Origin: Planctomycetota bacterium
GTDB taxonomy: Bacteria; Planctomycetota; PLA2; JAEUHO01
Assembly: GCA_020851795.1 (NCBI GenBank)
Contig: JADZCA010000109.1
Span: 1 to 56,253 of the forward strand
Direction: 5' to 3'
DNA: 56,253 bases
Below are positions 35,179 through 43,085 of the stretch, one piece after another; positions within the stretch are counted from its first letter, which is position 1, and each line of letters opens with the position of its first letter. The position numbers and the translations under genes are program-made. The notes under the pieces were generated by a model. The model ran no database searches. It worked only from the letters and a program-made list of their open reading frames with translations, and was not told the DNA's origin.

Positions 35179-35589
35179 GTTCAGATCCGCCGCGGGCGGC
35201 CCGCGCGAGCGCCATGGGGTGACCCTCAGGGACGGGCTGGTCATGGCGTCGCCGCGACCTCGAGTTCGGCTCGCCGGACACTCCACCCGACGGAGTCTCG
35301 ACGGTGGATTCGGCGACGCGACGTCGCTCTCCCGCCAGCGAGTCGGCGCGCGTCTCGACCCGCCGGCCGCACTTCGGTACGGCGCCGAAGCGCGCGTCGA
35401 TGGCGCTCTGCTCGTGCGCGGACCGGGACCGGCGCGCCGATCGCGCCCCGCGTCGCGACGGTCCGCGCCAGCCGCCGCGCCTCAAACACGAATCTCGGTC
35501 GACGACCGCGCACCTCGTACTGACCATCGCGGTTACGATCCGAGAGGCGGCGCCTCGTACCATCTTGGCGCTCTCGCCGGGAGCATGCG
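35179..35589. other. Intergenic region upstream of the porin gene
   Basis: No convincing gene on either strand. TACGAT (35534-35539) and TACCAT (35558-35563) resemble -10 boxes used elsewhere and could start the porin transcript. Confidence 0.35.
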
Positions 35590-37062
35590 GTGGTGCACGG
35601 ACCCGTACCGACTCTGCCCGCCGTCGTCGTGGCGGTGCTCGCGCTGTCGGCGTCAGCTTGCTGCCCGGCGAACGGCGCAGGGGGGGGGCGCCGCCCTCTG
35701 CCGCGCCCCCGGACCCGGGCAAGTTCGGACCAGGCTCGGGATCTGATGGCGCCACCCTACCAGGTGCTGCGGTCGCTCGAAGACTGGAGGGCACGCGACT
35801 CCGCCGACGACGAGCCGCCGTCCGATGCGTCGGACCGATTGAAGGGGGTTTCCGTCGGCCGGGGCGGGACCGTGCGCGTGGACGCGGGCGGACAGGTCCG
35901 GGCGCGGGTCGAGTCGTGGGCCGACGCGTCCTACGGCGCGGTGGACGGGCGCGACCGGTGGGGCCTCCTGCGCGCTCGACTCCACGCGAACGTGCGGGTG
36001 GGAGGGAGTCTCCGCCTGTTCGCCGAGGGGCTGTTCGCGGACGAGGACGGTCGGGACGGCGGTCCGAGACCGAGCGACGTCAACCAAGGTGAGGTGCAGA
36101 GTCTGTTCGTCGAGGGCTGGCTCGCGATCGGATCGGGACTGGCCGGCGCATGGGCCGGACGCCGGGAGTTGCTCTTCGGCAAGCAGCGTCTCATCTCGCC
36201 CGCCGACTGGACAAACGTCCGGCGCCCGCTCCAGGGCGCGGGCGCATTCGCGACAGGACGAAGCTGGCGTGTCGACGTGTTTGCGGTGCGGCCACTCAAG
36301 ATCGACCCGGACCGGCTAGACCGTTGGGACAGGGCTACGTCGTTCGTCGGCGCCGTGGCCCACTTCGACGCCGCGCCGGGACGCGTGGTCGAGGCGTACG
36401 TCCTCCACGTCGACCGCGAGCACTCGGTCTGGCAGGACGTCGAAGACCGCGAGCGCCGATGGAGCCTCGGCGCGGGATCGTGGGGACGTCTCGGGTCATC
36501 GCCATTCGACTACGACATCGAGGGTGTCTGGCAGTTCGGGCGGTACGCGGGCAGCGGCATCGCCGCGGGCATGGCGACCCTCGAACTCGGTTGGCGCCCG
36601 AGCGCCCGGAGCGCGGAGCCGCGGATCGCACTCGGTGGTGACTTCGCCTCCGGTGATCGCGCCGGCGACGGCTTGGGAACGTACTCGCAGCTCTTCCCGA
36701 CCGGGCACTCGTGGTTCGGGTGGGCAGACCTGCAGGCTCGGCAGAACGTCGTCGCCGCGCGACTCACGGCGAGCGCGAAGCCAACCCAACGGATCACGGT
36801 GCGCGTCGACGTCCACCGGTTCTGGCGCGCCGACGCCGACGACGGGGTGTACGCGGCGACCGGAGCCCCGTTGCGGGGGCCGACGACTTCGCGCTCGCGC
36901 TCTGTCGCGACCGAACTCGACCTCCAAGTCAAGTACGCCATAGATCGTCACTGGGATTTCGAGCTCGGCTGGGCGCATGTCTGGGCAGGCGAGTTCGTCA
37001 TGGAATCCGACCCGGCGGGTGACACCGACTTCGGGTACGTGCAGCTGACATTCACGTTTTGA
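35590..37062 (+). CDS. Outer-membrane porin, alginate-export (AlgE-like) family
   Basis: 490 residues from GTG. N-terminal signal (about 8-24, with SACCPANG), then an Arg/Pro linker and a beta-barrel domain from about residue 100. Family markers: FAEGLFADEDGRDG, EGWLAIGSGLAGAWAGRRELLFGKQRL (the G-R-x-E/D-x-x-G-x-x-R-x-I pattern of alginate-export porins), and a C-terminal strand ending in FTF, the usual signal for insertion into the outer membrane. Substrate unknown; in metal islands such porins may help ion exchange. Its stop codon shares a base with the start of the next gene, which has a different codon style. Confidence 0.78.
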   Translation: MVHGPVPTLPAVVVAVLALSASACCPANGAGGGRRPLPRPRTRASSDQARDLMAPPYQVLRSLEDWRARDSADDEPPSDASDRLKGVSVGRGGTVRVDAGGQVRARVESWADASYGAVDGRDRWGLLRARLHANVRVGGSLRLFAEGLFADEDGRDGGPRPSDVNQGEVQSLFVEGWLAIGSGLAGAWAGRRELLFGKQRLISPADWTNVRRPLQGAGAFATGRSWRVDVFAVRPLKIDPDRLDRWDRATSFVGAVAHFDAAPGRVVEAYVLHVDREHSVWQDVEDRERRWSLGAGSWGRLGSSPFDYDIEGVWQFGRYAGSGIAAGMATLELGWRPSARSAEPRIALGGDFASGDRAGDGLGTYSQLFPTGHSWFGWADLQARQNVVAARLTASAKPTQRITVRVDVHRFWRADADDGVYAATGAPLRGPTTSRSRSVATELDLQVKYAIDRHWDFELGWAHVWAGEFVMESDPAGDTDFGYVQLTFTF

Positions 37063-38573
37063 TGCCGCACGGCGCCCCCGCTGCGCCCTCACGCCGCGGC
37101 GACGCGCGCTGGGCCGTCGCCCTCGTCGCGGTCGCGCTCCCCTTCCTCCTGCTGCGGCTGGGCGCCAAGGACGTCTGGGAGGCGAGCGAGGGCCGGCCGC
37201 TGCAGAGCGCGCGCGAGATGCGCGCGGTGGGCGACTACGTCGTCCAGCGCACGAACGGCCAGGACGACCTCACGAAGCCTCCGCTCTACGCGTGGGCGAC
37301 GCGCGCGGCCTTCGACGTCTTCGGCGAGACCGAGGCGGCCGGGCGCCTGCCGAGCGTGCTGGCCGCCGTCGGGTGCCTCCTCGCGGTCTTCGTGCTGGCG
37401 CGCCGCGTGGCCGGGCCGCGCGCGGGCTTCCTCGCCGGCGTCGCGCTGCTCACCACCGCCCGGTTCGCGTGGCAGGCGCGCCTCGCCGAGCTCGAGACCT
37501 CGCTCGCGCTCGGGGTGCTGTGGGCCTACGTCGCGCTCGACGCGGCGCTCGAGCGCCCCGCGGGGGCGGCGCGCACCCGGGCCGCGCTCGGCGGCGGCCT
37601 CGCGCTCGGCTTCGCGGCGGCGGTCAAGGGGCCGGTCGCGTTCGCGCTCGTCGTCCCCGGCTTCCTCGCCCACGCCGCGGCGACGCGGCGCCTGCGCGAG
37701 GTGGCCGCCCCGCGTTTCCTCGCGGCGCTCCTCGTCGCGACCGCGCTGCTCCTCGCGTGGCCCGTCGCGGCGGTGCTGCGCGACCCGGGCGCGAAGGAGA
37801 CGCTGCTCTCCTACGCGCGGGGGGACAACGTCGGCCACCTGCGCGACCCGTCCTGGTACCTGCTGCAGTACCCGCTCTACGCGCTCCCGTGGACGCCGCT
37901 CGTCGTCGTCGCCGCGCGGATGCGCTGGGCGCGCGGGCTCGAGGGCGCCGCGGCGCGCCGCGCCCGGCTGCCGCTCGTGGCGGGCGCCACGACGCTGCTC
38001 GTGCAGTCCTGCCTGCACGCGAAGCAGACGCACTACCTCGTCCCCGTCGTCTTCCCCGCGGGCGCGCTGCTCGCCGGCCTCTGGCTCGACCGCGCGCTGG
38101 CGGACCGCCCCGGAGCGACGGTGCGCCGGGCGGTCGCGGCGGCCGTCGGCGCGGTGCTCCTGCTCGAGGCGGCCGTGCTCGCCTTCGTCGTCCCCGCGCG
38201 CAACGAGGAGCAGAGCAGTCGCGCCTTCCTCGCCCGCGTGGACGCGACGGTGCCGCGCGGCGCGCCGCTCGCGTGGTCGGTGTTCGGCTCGCACTCCGAC
38301 TACCTCTGGCACCTCTCCGCCGAGCGCGTGGGCACCACCGGCGTCCCCGAGCGCGTGGGCGCGACCGACGCCGAGACCGCCGACCTCGTCGCCGCGTTCC
38401 TGCGCGAGGCGCCCGGCCCGCGCTACGCGATCGTGACGGGCGAGCAGGCCGACCTGCTCGCGGCGCGGGGCGCCGCGACGGCGCTCCTGCGCGACGACGC
38501 CTTCCAGCGCAAGCGCCGCCGCGTCGCGCTCGTCACGACGCCGCCGACCTCGCCCCCGGGAGCGCCGCGATGA
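37062..38573 (+). CDS. ArnT/PMT-like membrane glycosyltransferase (GT39/GT83 type)
   Basis: 503 residues; the ATG overlapping the porin stop is preferred over a TTG one codon earlier. N-terminal helix, then the first periplasmic loop with the conserved acidic KDVWEASEGRPLQSAREM, later DDLTKPPLYAWATRAAFDVFGE and about ten further hydrophobic helices to about residue 375. The KPPL/E-x-R features are typical of ArnT-type transferases that use polyprenyl-phosphate sugars to modify lipid A or proteins in the periplasm. Acceptor not known. The last 110 residues are soluble. The ATGA overlap with the next gene shows an operon. Confidence 0.82.
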   Translation: MPHGAPAAPSRRGDARWAVALVAVALPFLLLRLGAKDVWEASEGRPLQSAREMRAVGDYVVQRTNGQDDLTKPPLYAWATRAAFDVFGETEAAGRLPSVLAAVGCLLAVFVLARRVAGPRAGFLAGVALLTTARFAWQARLAELETSLALGVLWAYVALDAALERPAGAARTRAALGGGLALGFAAAVKGPVAFALVVPGFLAHAAATRRLREVAAPRFLAALLVATALLLAWPVAAVLRDPGAKETLLSYARGDNVGHLRDPSWYLLQYPLYALPWTPLVVVAARMRWARGLEGAAARRARLPLVAGATTLLVQSCLHAKQTHYLVPVVFPAGALLAGLWLDRALADRPGATVRRAVAAAVGAVLLLEAAVLAFVVPARNEEQSSRAFLARVDATVPRGAPLAWSVFGSHSDYLWHLSAERVGTTGVPERVGATDAETADLVAAFLREAPGPRYAIVTGEQADLLAARGAATALLRDDAFQRKRRRVALVTTPPTSPPGAPR

Positions 38574-39871
38574 GGGTCCCTCTCCGCCTGCTCTGCGCCG
38601 CCGCCGCCCTGGCGGCCGCCGTCGCGTGGACGACCGCGGCCCCGCCGACGCTGCGCCTCGCGGCGGCGACGCTCGCGCTCGGCGCGGGGCTCGTCGCCAT
38701 CGCCGTCGCCGCCACGCTGCGCCGACGGGCGCTGCGCCTCGGCCTCGGCGTCGTCGCGGCGGGGGCGGCGCTCGCGCTGACGCTCGCGCTCCACGAGGCG
38801 CTGCGCGGCGAGCGGCGCGACGCGGGCGACGACCCGCTGGTGGCGCGGACCGACCCGCGCGTCGCGCGGATCGGCGACGCCTGGCTCCTCCCCGACGCCG
38901 GCGGCGCGCTCCGCGTGCGCGCCCTGGGCCCCGCGCCGTCGATCCGGACGACGCCGGGCACCGAGGTCGTCTGGGAGAACGGCGGGCCGCCCGGCTTCGC
39001 GCCGCCGGCGGACGGGCGCTGGCGCTTCGCGGCGTTCGGCGACTGTCGCGGGGGCGCGGGCGCATTCGCGCGGCTGCGCCGTCGGGTCGCGGCGAGCGGG
39101 GCCGCGTTCACGGTCGGCCTGGGCGACCTCGTCGGGATGGCGCGGACGTACCAGTTCGAGATCCTGCGCGACCAGCTCGCCGAGACGGGCAAGCCCGCGT
39201 TCGTCCTCCCGGGCAACCACGACCTCGATCCCTTCGGCACCGACCGCCCCTTCGCACGGGTCTTCGGCCCCCCGCGCTGGACCTTCGTGGTCGGCGGCGT
39301 GCGGTTCGTGGCGATCGACACCGCGCGCGGCCACGCCGCCGAGGAGGACGTCGCGTGGGTCGAGGGGCTCCTCGCCGCGCGCGACGCGGCGGTGCGCGAC
39401 GTCGTGCTCTGTTCGCACTACCCGGTCTGGCCGCCCACCGGGCGCCCCGACAAGCCGCTCCCACAGGACGAGCCCACGACGAAGCGCCTGCAGGCCGCGG
39501 CGCGCGCGGCCCGCGCGCTCGTGCTGACGGGCTCGTACCACGCCTTCGACCGCACCGAGCACGACGGCGCCGTGCAGGTCGTCACCGGCGGCGGCGGGAG
39601 CAAGCTCGAGGGACCCGGCGGGCACCACTACGTCGAGATCGAGGTCACGCCGCACGGGCTGCGCGTCGAGAAGGTGGACGTGCTCGACCCGGCCGACGCG
39701 TCGCAGGCGCTCGACCGCGTGCTCGTCCTGCGCGACGAGGCGGCGTGGGTCGCGCGCCACCGCTTCCCCCGCTTCCTGCTGCACTGGACGCTCGCGGTGC
39801 TCGCGCTCGGCGGGCTGCTCGCGGCGACGCTCCCCTACCTCGGCAGGCGCGCGACGTCGACGAGCGCGTAG
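38570..39871 (+). CDS. Membrane-anchored metallophosphoesterase-like protein
   Basis: 433 residues. Two N-terminal helices (about 8-25, 33-50) and one more (about 58-80), a calcineurin-like phosphoesterase domain in the middle (about 140-345) and a C-terminal helix (about 405-425). Motifs: FGDCRGG (instead of D-x-H), GLGDLVG, LPGNHD, CSHYPVW. The usual last motif GHxH is altered to GSYHAF, and the first His is replaced by Arg, so metal binding may be weakened or different. Coupled to the glycosyltransferase by ATGA overlap. Convergent with the next gene with a 37-bp overlap. Confidence 0.78.
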   Translation: MRVPLRLLCAAAALAAAVAWTTAAPPTLRLAAATLALGAGLVAIAVAATLRRRALRLGLGVVAAGAALALTLALHEALRGERRDAGDDPLVARTDPRVARIGDAWLLPDAGGALRVRALGPAPSIRTTPGTEVVWENGGPPGFAPPADGRWRFAAFGDCRGGAGAFARLRRRVAASGAAFTVGLGDLVGMARTYQFEILRDQLAETGKPAFVLPGNHDLDPFGTDRPFARVFGPPRWTFVVGGVRFVAIDTARGHAAEEDVAWVEGLLAARDAAVRDVVLCSHYPVWPPTGRPDKPLPQDEPTTKRLQAAARAARALVLTGSYHAFDRTEHDGAVQVVTGGGGSKLEGPGGHHYVEIEVTPHGLRVEKVDVLDPADASQALDRVLVLRDEAAWVARHRFPRFLLHWTLAVLALGGLLAATLPYLGRRATSTSA

Positions 39872-41463
39872 CGCGGCCGCGGGCCGTCGGCGACGAAGCG
39901 CGCGGCCGCGGCGACGCCGGGCGCGAGGACGAGCGCCCCCGCCGCCTCGTCCCAGCGCGCCCAGCGCGCGAACGCGGCGGGGCGGTGGCGCAGCAGCCCC
40001 TCGTTGAGCAGCACCGCGTCCGCCTCACGCGCGAGGAACGCCGCGACCGCGTCGTCGGGCACGGCGGCGGGGAGCGCCACCGCGGTCGCGGACCCCGTCC
40101 ACAGCCAGTCGGCGGGCAGCGTCCGCGAGGGCCGCACGAGCACGCGCGACACGCCGTCCGCCGACGCCGCCCCGAGCGCGCGGGCCGCGGCGAGCGAGGT
40201 CGCGTCGAGGGCCGCGGGCGTGGCTCGCGGCGGCGCGGTCGCCGCGAGCGCGGCCGCGGCGACGACGAGGGCGCCGGCCGCGACGGCGGCGAGGCCGCCG
40301 GCCCGGGCCGCGAGCGCCCGTGCGCGCGCGGACGCGGCCGGGGCGCACGTCCTCGCCACCGCGCCGAGCGCGTCGAGCGCGGGCGGCAGGAGCACCGCGA
40401 ACACGGGGAAGAGGAGCCGCCGGCTGGCCACGATCGGCGCGTACCACGCCATCGGCAGCAGCCACGCCGCCGACGACCCGAGCGCGAGCGCCCGCCACCG
40501 CCGTCGCGGGTCCTCGTGCCACGGCTCGGGGCCGACGGGCCCCGCCTCCGTCGCCCCGCCCGCGGCGGCGGGGCGGCGCCGGGCGACGAGCGCGGCGAGG
40601 GCGAGCGCGCCGAGGAACCCGTACACCCACTCGACGCCGCGCTGGTCGAGCAGGCCCCGGCCGAGGCGGCCGACGGCGTCGCCGAGTTCGTGGCCTCGCG
40701 CCCACGCCGCGGGGCCCGCGTCGGAGCGGCGGTCGAGCTCGACGTCCCACGCGTCCTCCCACATCACGTGGGCCGAGTTGACGTTCCACGTCGGCCCGTG
40801 CCCGTGGGCCACGTTCCAGCCGAGCAGCGGGGCCGCCGCGACGACGAACCCGGCGAGCGCGGCGGGCACGGCGCGGCGGCGGCCGCGGGCGAGCGCGAGG
40901 ACGACGAGCGTCGCGCCGAGCGAGAGCAGCGCGGAGGCCTTGGCGAGCCAGGCGAGGCCGAGCAGCGCGCCCGCGCCGGCGACGGCGAGCGTGGGGCGAC
41001 GCGCCCGCGGCGCGGTCGCCGCGGCGGAGGCCGCGAGCACGAGCAGGGCGGCGAGCAGCGGCTCGGGGGCGATGCGGCGGGCCTGGCGCAGCCACTCGCC
41101 GAGCACGCCGAGTGCGGCGAGGAGCCCGAGCGCGGGCCCGTAGACCCGGGCGACCGCCAGCGCGACCGCGGCGAACCCCGCGGCCCCGACGACCGCCCCC
41201 ACGAGGGCGGCGTCGTCGAAGAAGCCGGGCGCGCGGCGGGCCCAAGGGGCGAGCAGGGCCGGCAGCAGCGGGTGGCGGTTGCCGTCGGAGAGCGTCCCCG
41301 CCTCGCGCAACCGCAGCGCGAGCGCGAAGTCGTGGACCTGGTCGCGGGCGGTCGGGTCGAGGGTGGCGTAGCCGCGGTGCAGCCACGCCCCGACGACGAA
41401 CGCGGCCGCGACCACGACGGCGAGCAGACGAGGCGGGAGGCGAGGGGGGAGCCGGGGGTCCAT
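39835..41463 (-). CDS. Membrane glycosyltransferase-like protein (GT39/GT83 type), divergent
   Basis: 542 residues with about eleven hydrophobic segments and a first loop (HRGYATLDPTARDQVHDFALAL near 28-50) in the position of the acidic substrate loop of PMT/ArnT-like transferases. ARRIAPEPLLAALL and AYAPI-type motifs also fit. The C-terminal 140 residues are soluble and contain no known domain. The likely role is sugar transfer from a polyprenyl-phosphate donor in the periplasm; the acceptor is unknown. A -10-like TATGCT is at 41574-41579 on this strand, 110 nt before the ATG. Confidence 0.68.
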   Translation of the reverse strand: MDPRLPPRLPPRLLAVVVAAAFVVGAWLHRGYATLDPTARDQVHDFALALRLREAGTLSDGNRHPLLPALLAPWARRAPGFFDDAALVGAVVGAAGFAAVALAVARVYGPALGLLAALGVLGEWLRQARRIAPEPLLAALLVLAASAAATAPRARRPTLAVAGAGALLGLAWLAKASALLSLGATLVVLALARGRRRAVPAALAGFVVAAAPLLGWNVAHGHGPTWNVNSAHVMWEDAWDVELDRRSDAGPAAWARGHELGDAVGRLGRGLLDQRGVEWVYGFLGALALAALVARRRPAAAGGATEAGPVGPEPWHEDPRRRWRALALGSSAAWLLPMAWYAPIVASRRLLFPVFAVLLPPALDALGAVARTCAPAASARARALAARAGGLAAVAAGALVVAAAALAATAPPRATPAALDATSLAAARALGAASADGVSRVLVRPSRTLPADWLWTGSATAVALPAAVPDDAVAAFLAREADAVLLNEGLLRHRPAAFARWARWDEAAGALVLAPGVAAAARFVADGPRPRYALVDVARLPR

Positions 41464-41573
41464 GGGCCACGCGCCCCGCCGCGCGGGACCGTCGCGTCCG
41501 CCGCGCGCCGCTCGCGGCGGCACCGGGCGCGCAAGCCGGCGCCGGCGAGGGAGTTGCGGGCGGAGCATAGCGT

Positions 41574-41579
41574 GCCGCC
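41574..41579 (-). promoter_or_regulatory. -10-like TATGCT (minus strand)
   Basis: TATGCT about 110 nt upstream of the ATG at 41463; the only clear -10 in this 241-bp gap. No -35 match. Confidence 0.35.
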
Positions 41580-41704
41580 GACCACGCCGGCATCCCCCTT
41601 CGCGCGCGCGGGGCCCGCCCGCGGCCGGGCCGTGCGCCGCGCGCGCTCGCCGACCGATCCGAGGGGAGGTAGGGCTCCGTTCGGGGCCCTCCCGGAGGGT
41701 CGCG

Positions 41705-43084
41705 ATGCGGTCGTGGTCGAAGGTCGCCGTCGTCGGCGTGCTCGTCGCGGTGGGCGCGGGGGCGGCGACGCCGCCCGCCCGCGGCGAGGGGCGGTCCCCC
41801 CTCGACTTCGAGGCCGTGATCGAGCACGCCAAGGCGAAGGTGTTCCCGGCGCTGGTCTTCGTCCGACCCGTGCAGGAGGACCTCTCCGCCGGCGAGAAGC
41901 GCCGCATCGAGGTGTTCGGCAGCGGCGTCATCGTCTCGGCCGACGGCTACGTGGTCACCAACCACCACGTCGCCGAGAACGCCCGCGAGATCCGCTGCGT
42001 GCTCGCCGACCGGCGCCAGGTCGAGGCGGCGGTCGTCGGCCTCGACGAGCCCACCGACCTCGCGCTGCTCAAGCTGACGCTCGCGCCCGGCGAGACCCTC
42101 GCCCCCGCCGAGCTCGGGGCCTCGACGTCGGTCGCCGAGGGCCAGTTCGTCATGGCGCTCGGCGCGCCCTACGGCTTCGAGCGCTCGATCTCGCTCGGCA
42201 TCGTCTCCAACGCGCGCCGCAACCTCGGCGACGGCGACCGCCGGGCCTACAACAACTGGATCCAGACCGACGCCGCGATCAACCCGGGCAACTCCGGCGG
42301 CCCGCTGGTGGACACGCACGGCACCGTGATCGGGATCAACACGCTGGGCGTGCAGATGGCGAGCAGCCTCGGCTTCGCCATCCCGATCGACATCGTCCGC
42401 CGCGTGGTGGACCGCCTGCGCACCGACGGGCGCGTGCTGCGGTCGTGGTCGGGGCTGACGCTGCGCCCACTGGTGGACTACGCGCAGGGCACCGTGTTCG
42501 ACGGGGAGAAGGGCGTGATCGTGGACGACGTCGCCCCCGCGAGCCCCGCCGAGCGCGCGGGCCTGCAGAAGGGCGACCGGCTCCTCGAGGTCGCGGGCCG
42601 CGAGACCAACGGGCGCTACCGCGAGGACCTCCCCGAGATCCTCTGGACGCTGGCCGACCTGCCCGACGGGCGGCCCGCCGTCCTCGTCGTCGAGCGCGCG
42701 GGCGCGCCGCGGCGCGTCTCGATCGTGCCCGAGCTCTGCGACGGCTGCGACGTGTCCGGCTTCGAGGCCCCGCGGTGGGGCGCGACGTTCCAGGCGATCT
42801 CGCGCGACCGCGTCCCCGACCTCGCGTTCCTGCGGCGCAGCGGCGTGTACGTGCTCGGCGTCAAGTTCCCCGGCCCCGCGGCGGAGGCGGGCCTGCGCGA
42901 GGGCGACATCCTCCTCTCGGTGGACCGCGTCGCGGTCGCCGACCTCTCCGCGCTCGCCGCGGCCTACGAGCGGGCCTGCGTCGCCGACCCGGGCAAGCCC
43001 TCGGTGCTGCTCGAGGTGCAGCGCGACGCGCGGCGCACCTTCCTCGCCGTGGACGTCCTCCCCTCCGCTGCCGAGGAGCGCTGA
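41705..43084 (+). CDS. S1C-family serine protease (DegP/HtrA-like) with PDZ domains
   Basis: 459 residues. Signal peptide (about 1-27), trypsin-like domain with the full triad: His88 (TNHHVAEN), Asp118 (EPTDLALLKL), Ser197 (NPGNSGGPL). Two PDZ-like domains follow (about 265-345 with GLQKGDRLLEVAGR, and 370-455 with GLREGDILLSVDRV). Periplasmic protein quality control is the usual role. The ATG has GGAGGG 8 nt upstream. CDGC (about residue 345) between the PDZ domains is unusual and could form a disulfide or bind metal. The next gene, a related PDZ protein, starts one base after this stop. Confidence 0.92.
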   Translation: MRSWSKVAVVGVLVAVGAGAATPPARGEGRSPLDFEAVIEHAKAKVFPALVFVRPVQEDLSAGEKRRIEVFGSGVIVSADGYVVTNHHVAENAREIRCVLADRRQVEAAVVGLDEPTDLALLKLTLAPGETLAPAELGASTSVAEGQFVMALGAPYGFERSISLGIVSNARRNLGDGDRRAYNNWIQTDAAINPGNSGGPLVDTHGTVIGINTLGVQMASSLGFAIPIDIVRRVVDRLRTDGRVLRSWSGLTLRPLVDYAQGTVFDGEKGVIVDDVAPASPAERAGLQKGDRLLEVAGRETNGRYREDLPEILWTLADLPDGRPAVLVVERAGAPRRVSIVPELCDGCDVSGFEAPRWGATFQAISRDRVPDLAFLRRSGVYVLGVKFPGPAAEAGLREGDILLSVDRVAVADLSALAAAYERACVADPGKPSVLLEVQRDARRTFLAVDVLPSAAEER

Positions 43085-43085
43085 C

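Noticed and set aside
41705..43084. Start at an upstream in-frame codon of the S1C protease
   Set aside because: The ATG at 41705 has GGAGGG at ideal spacing and opens a signal peptide; upstream codons read Arg-rich antisense sequence.
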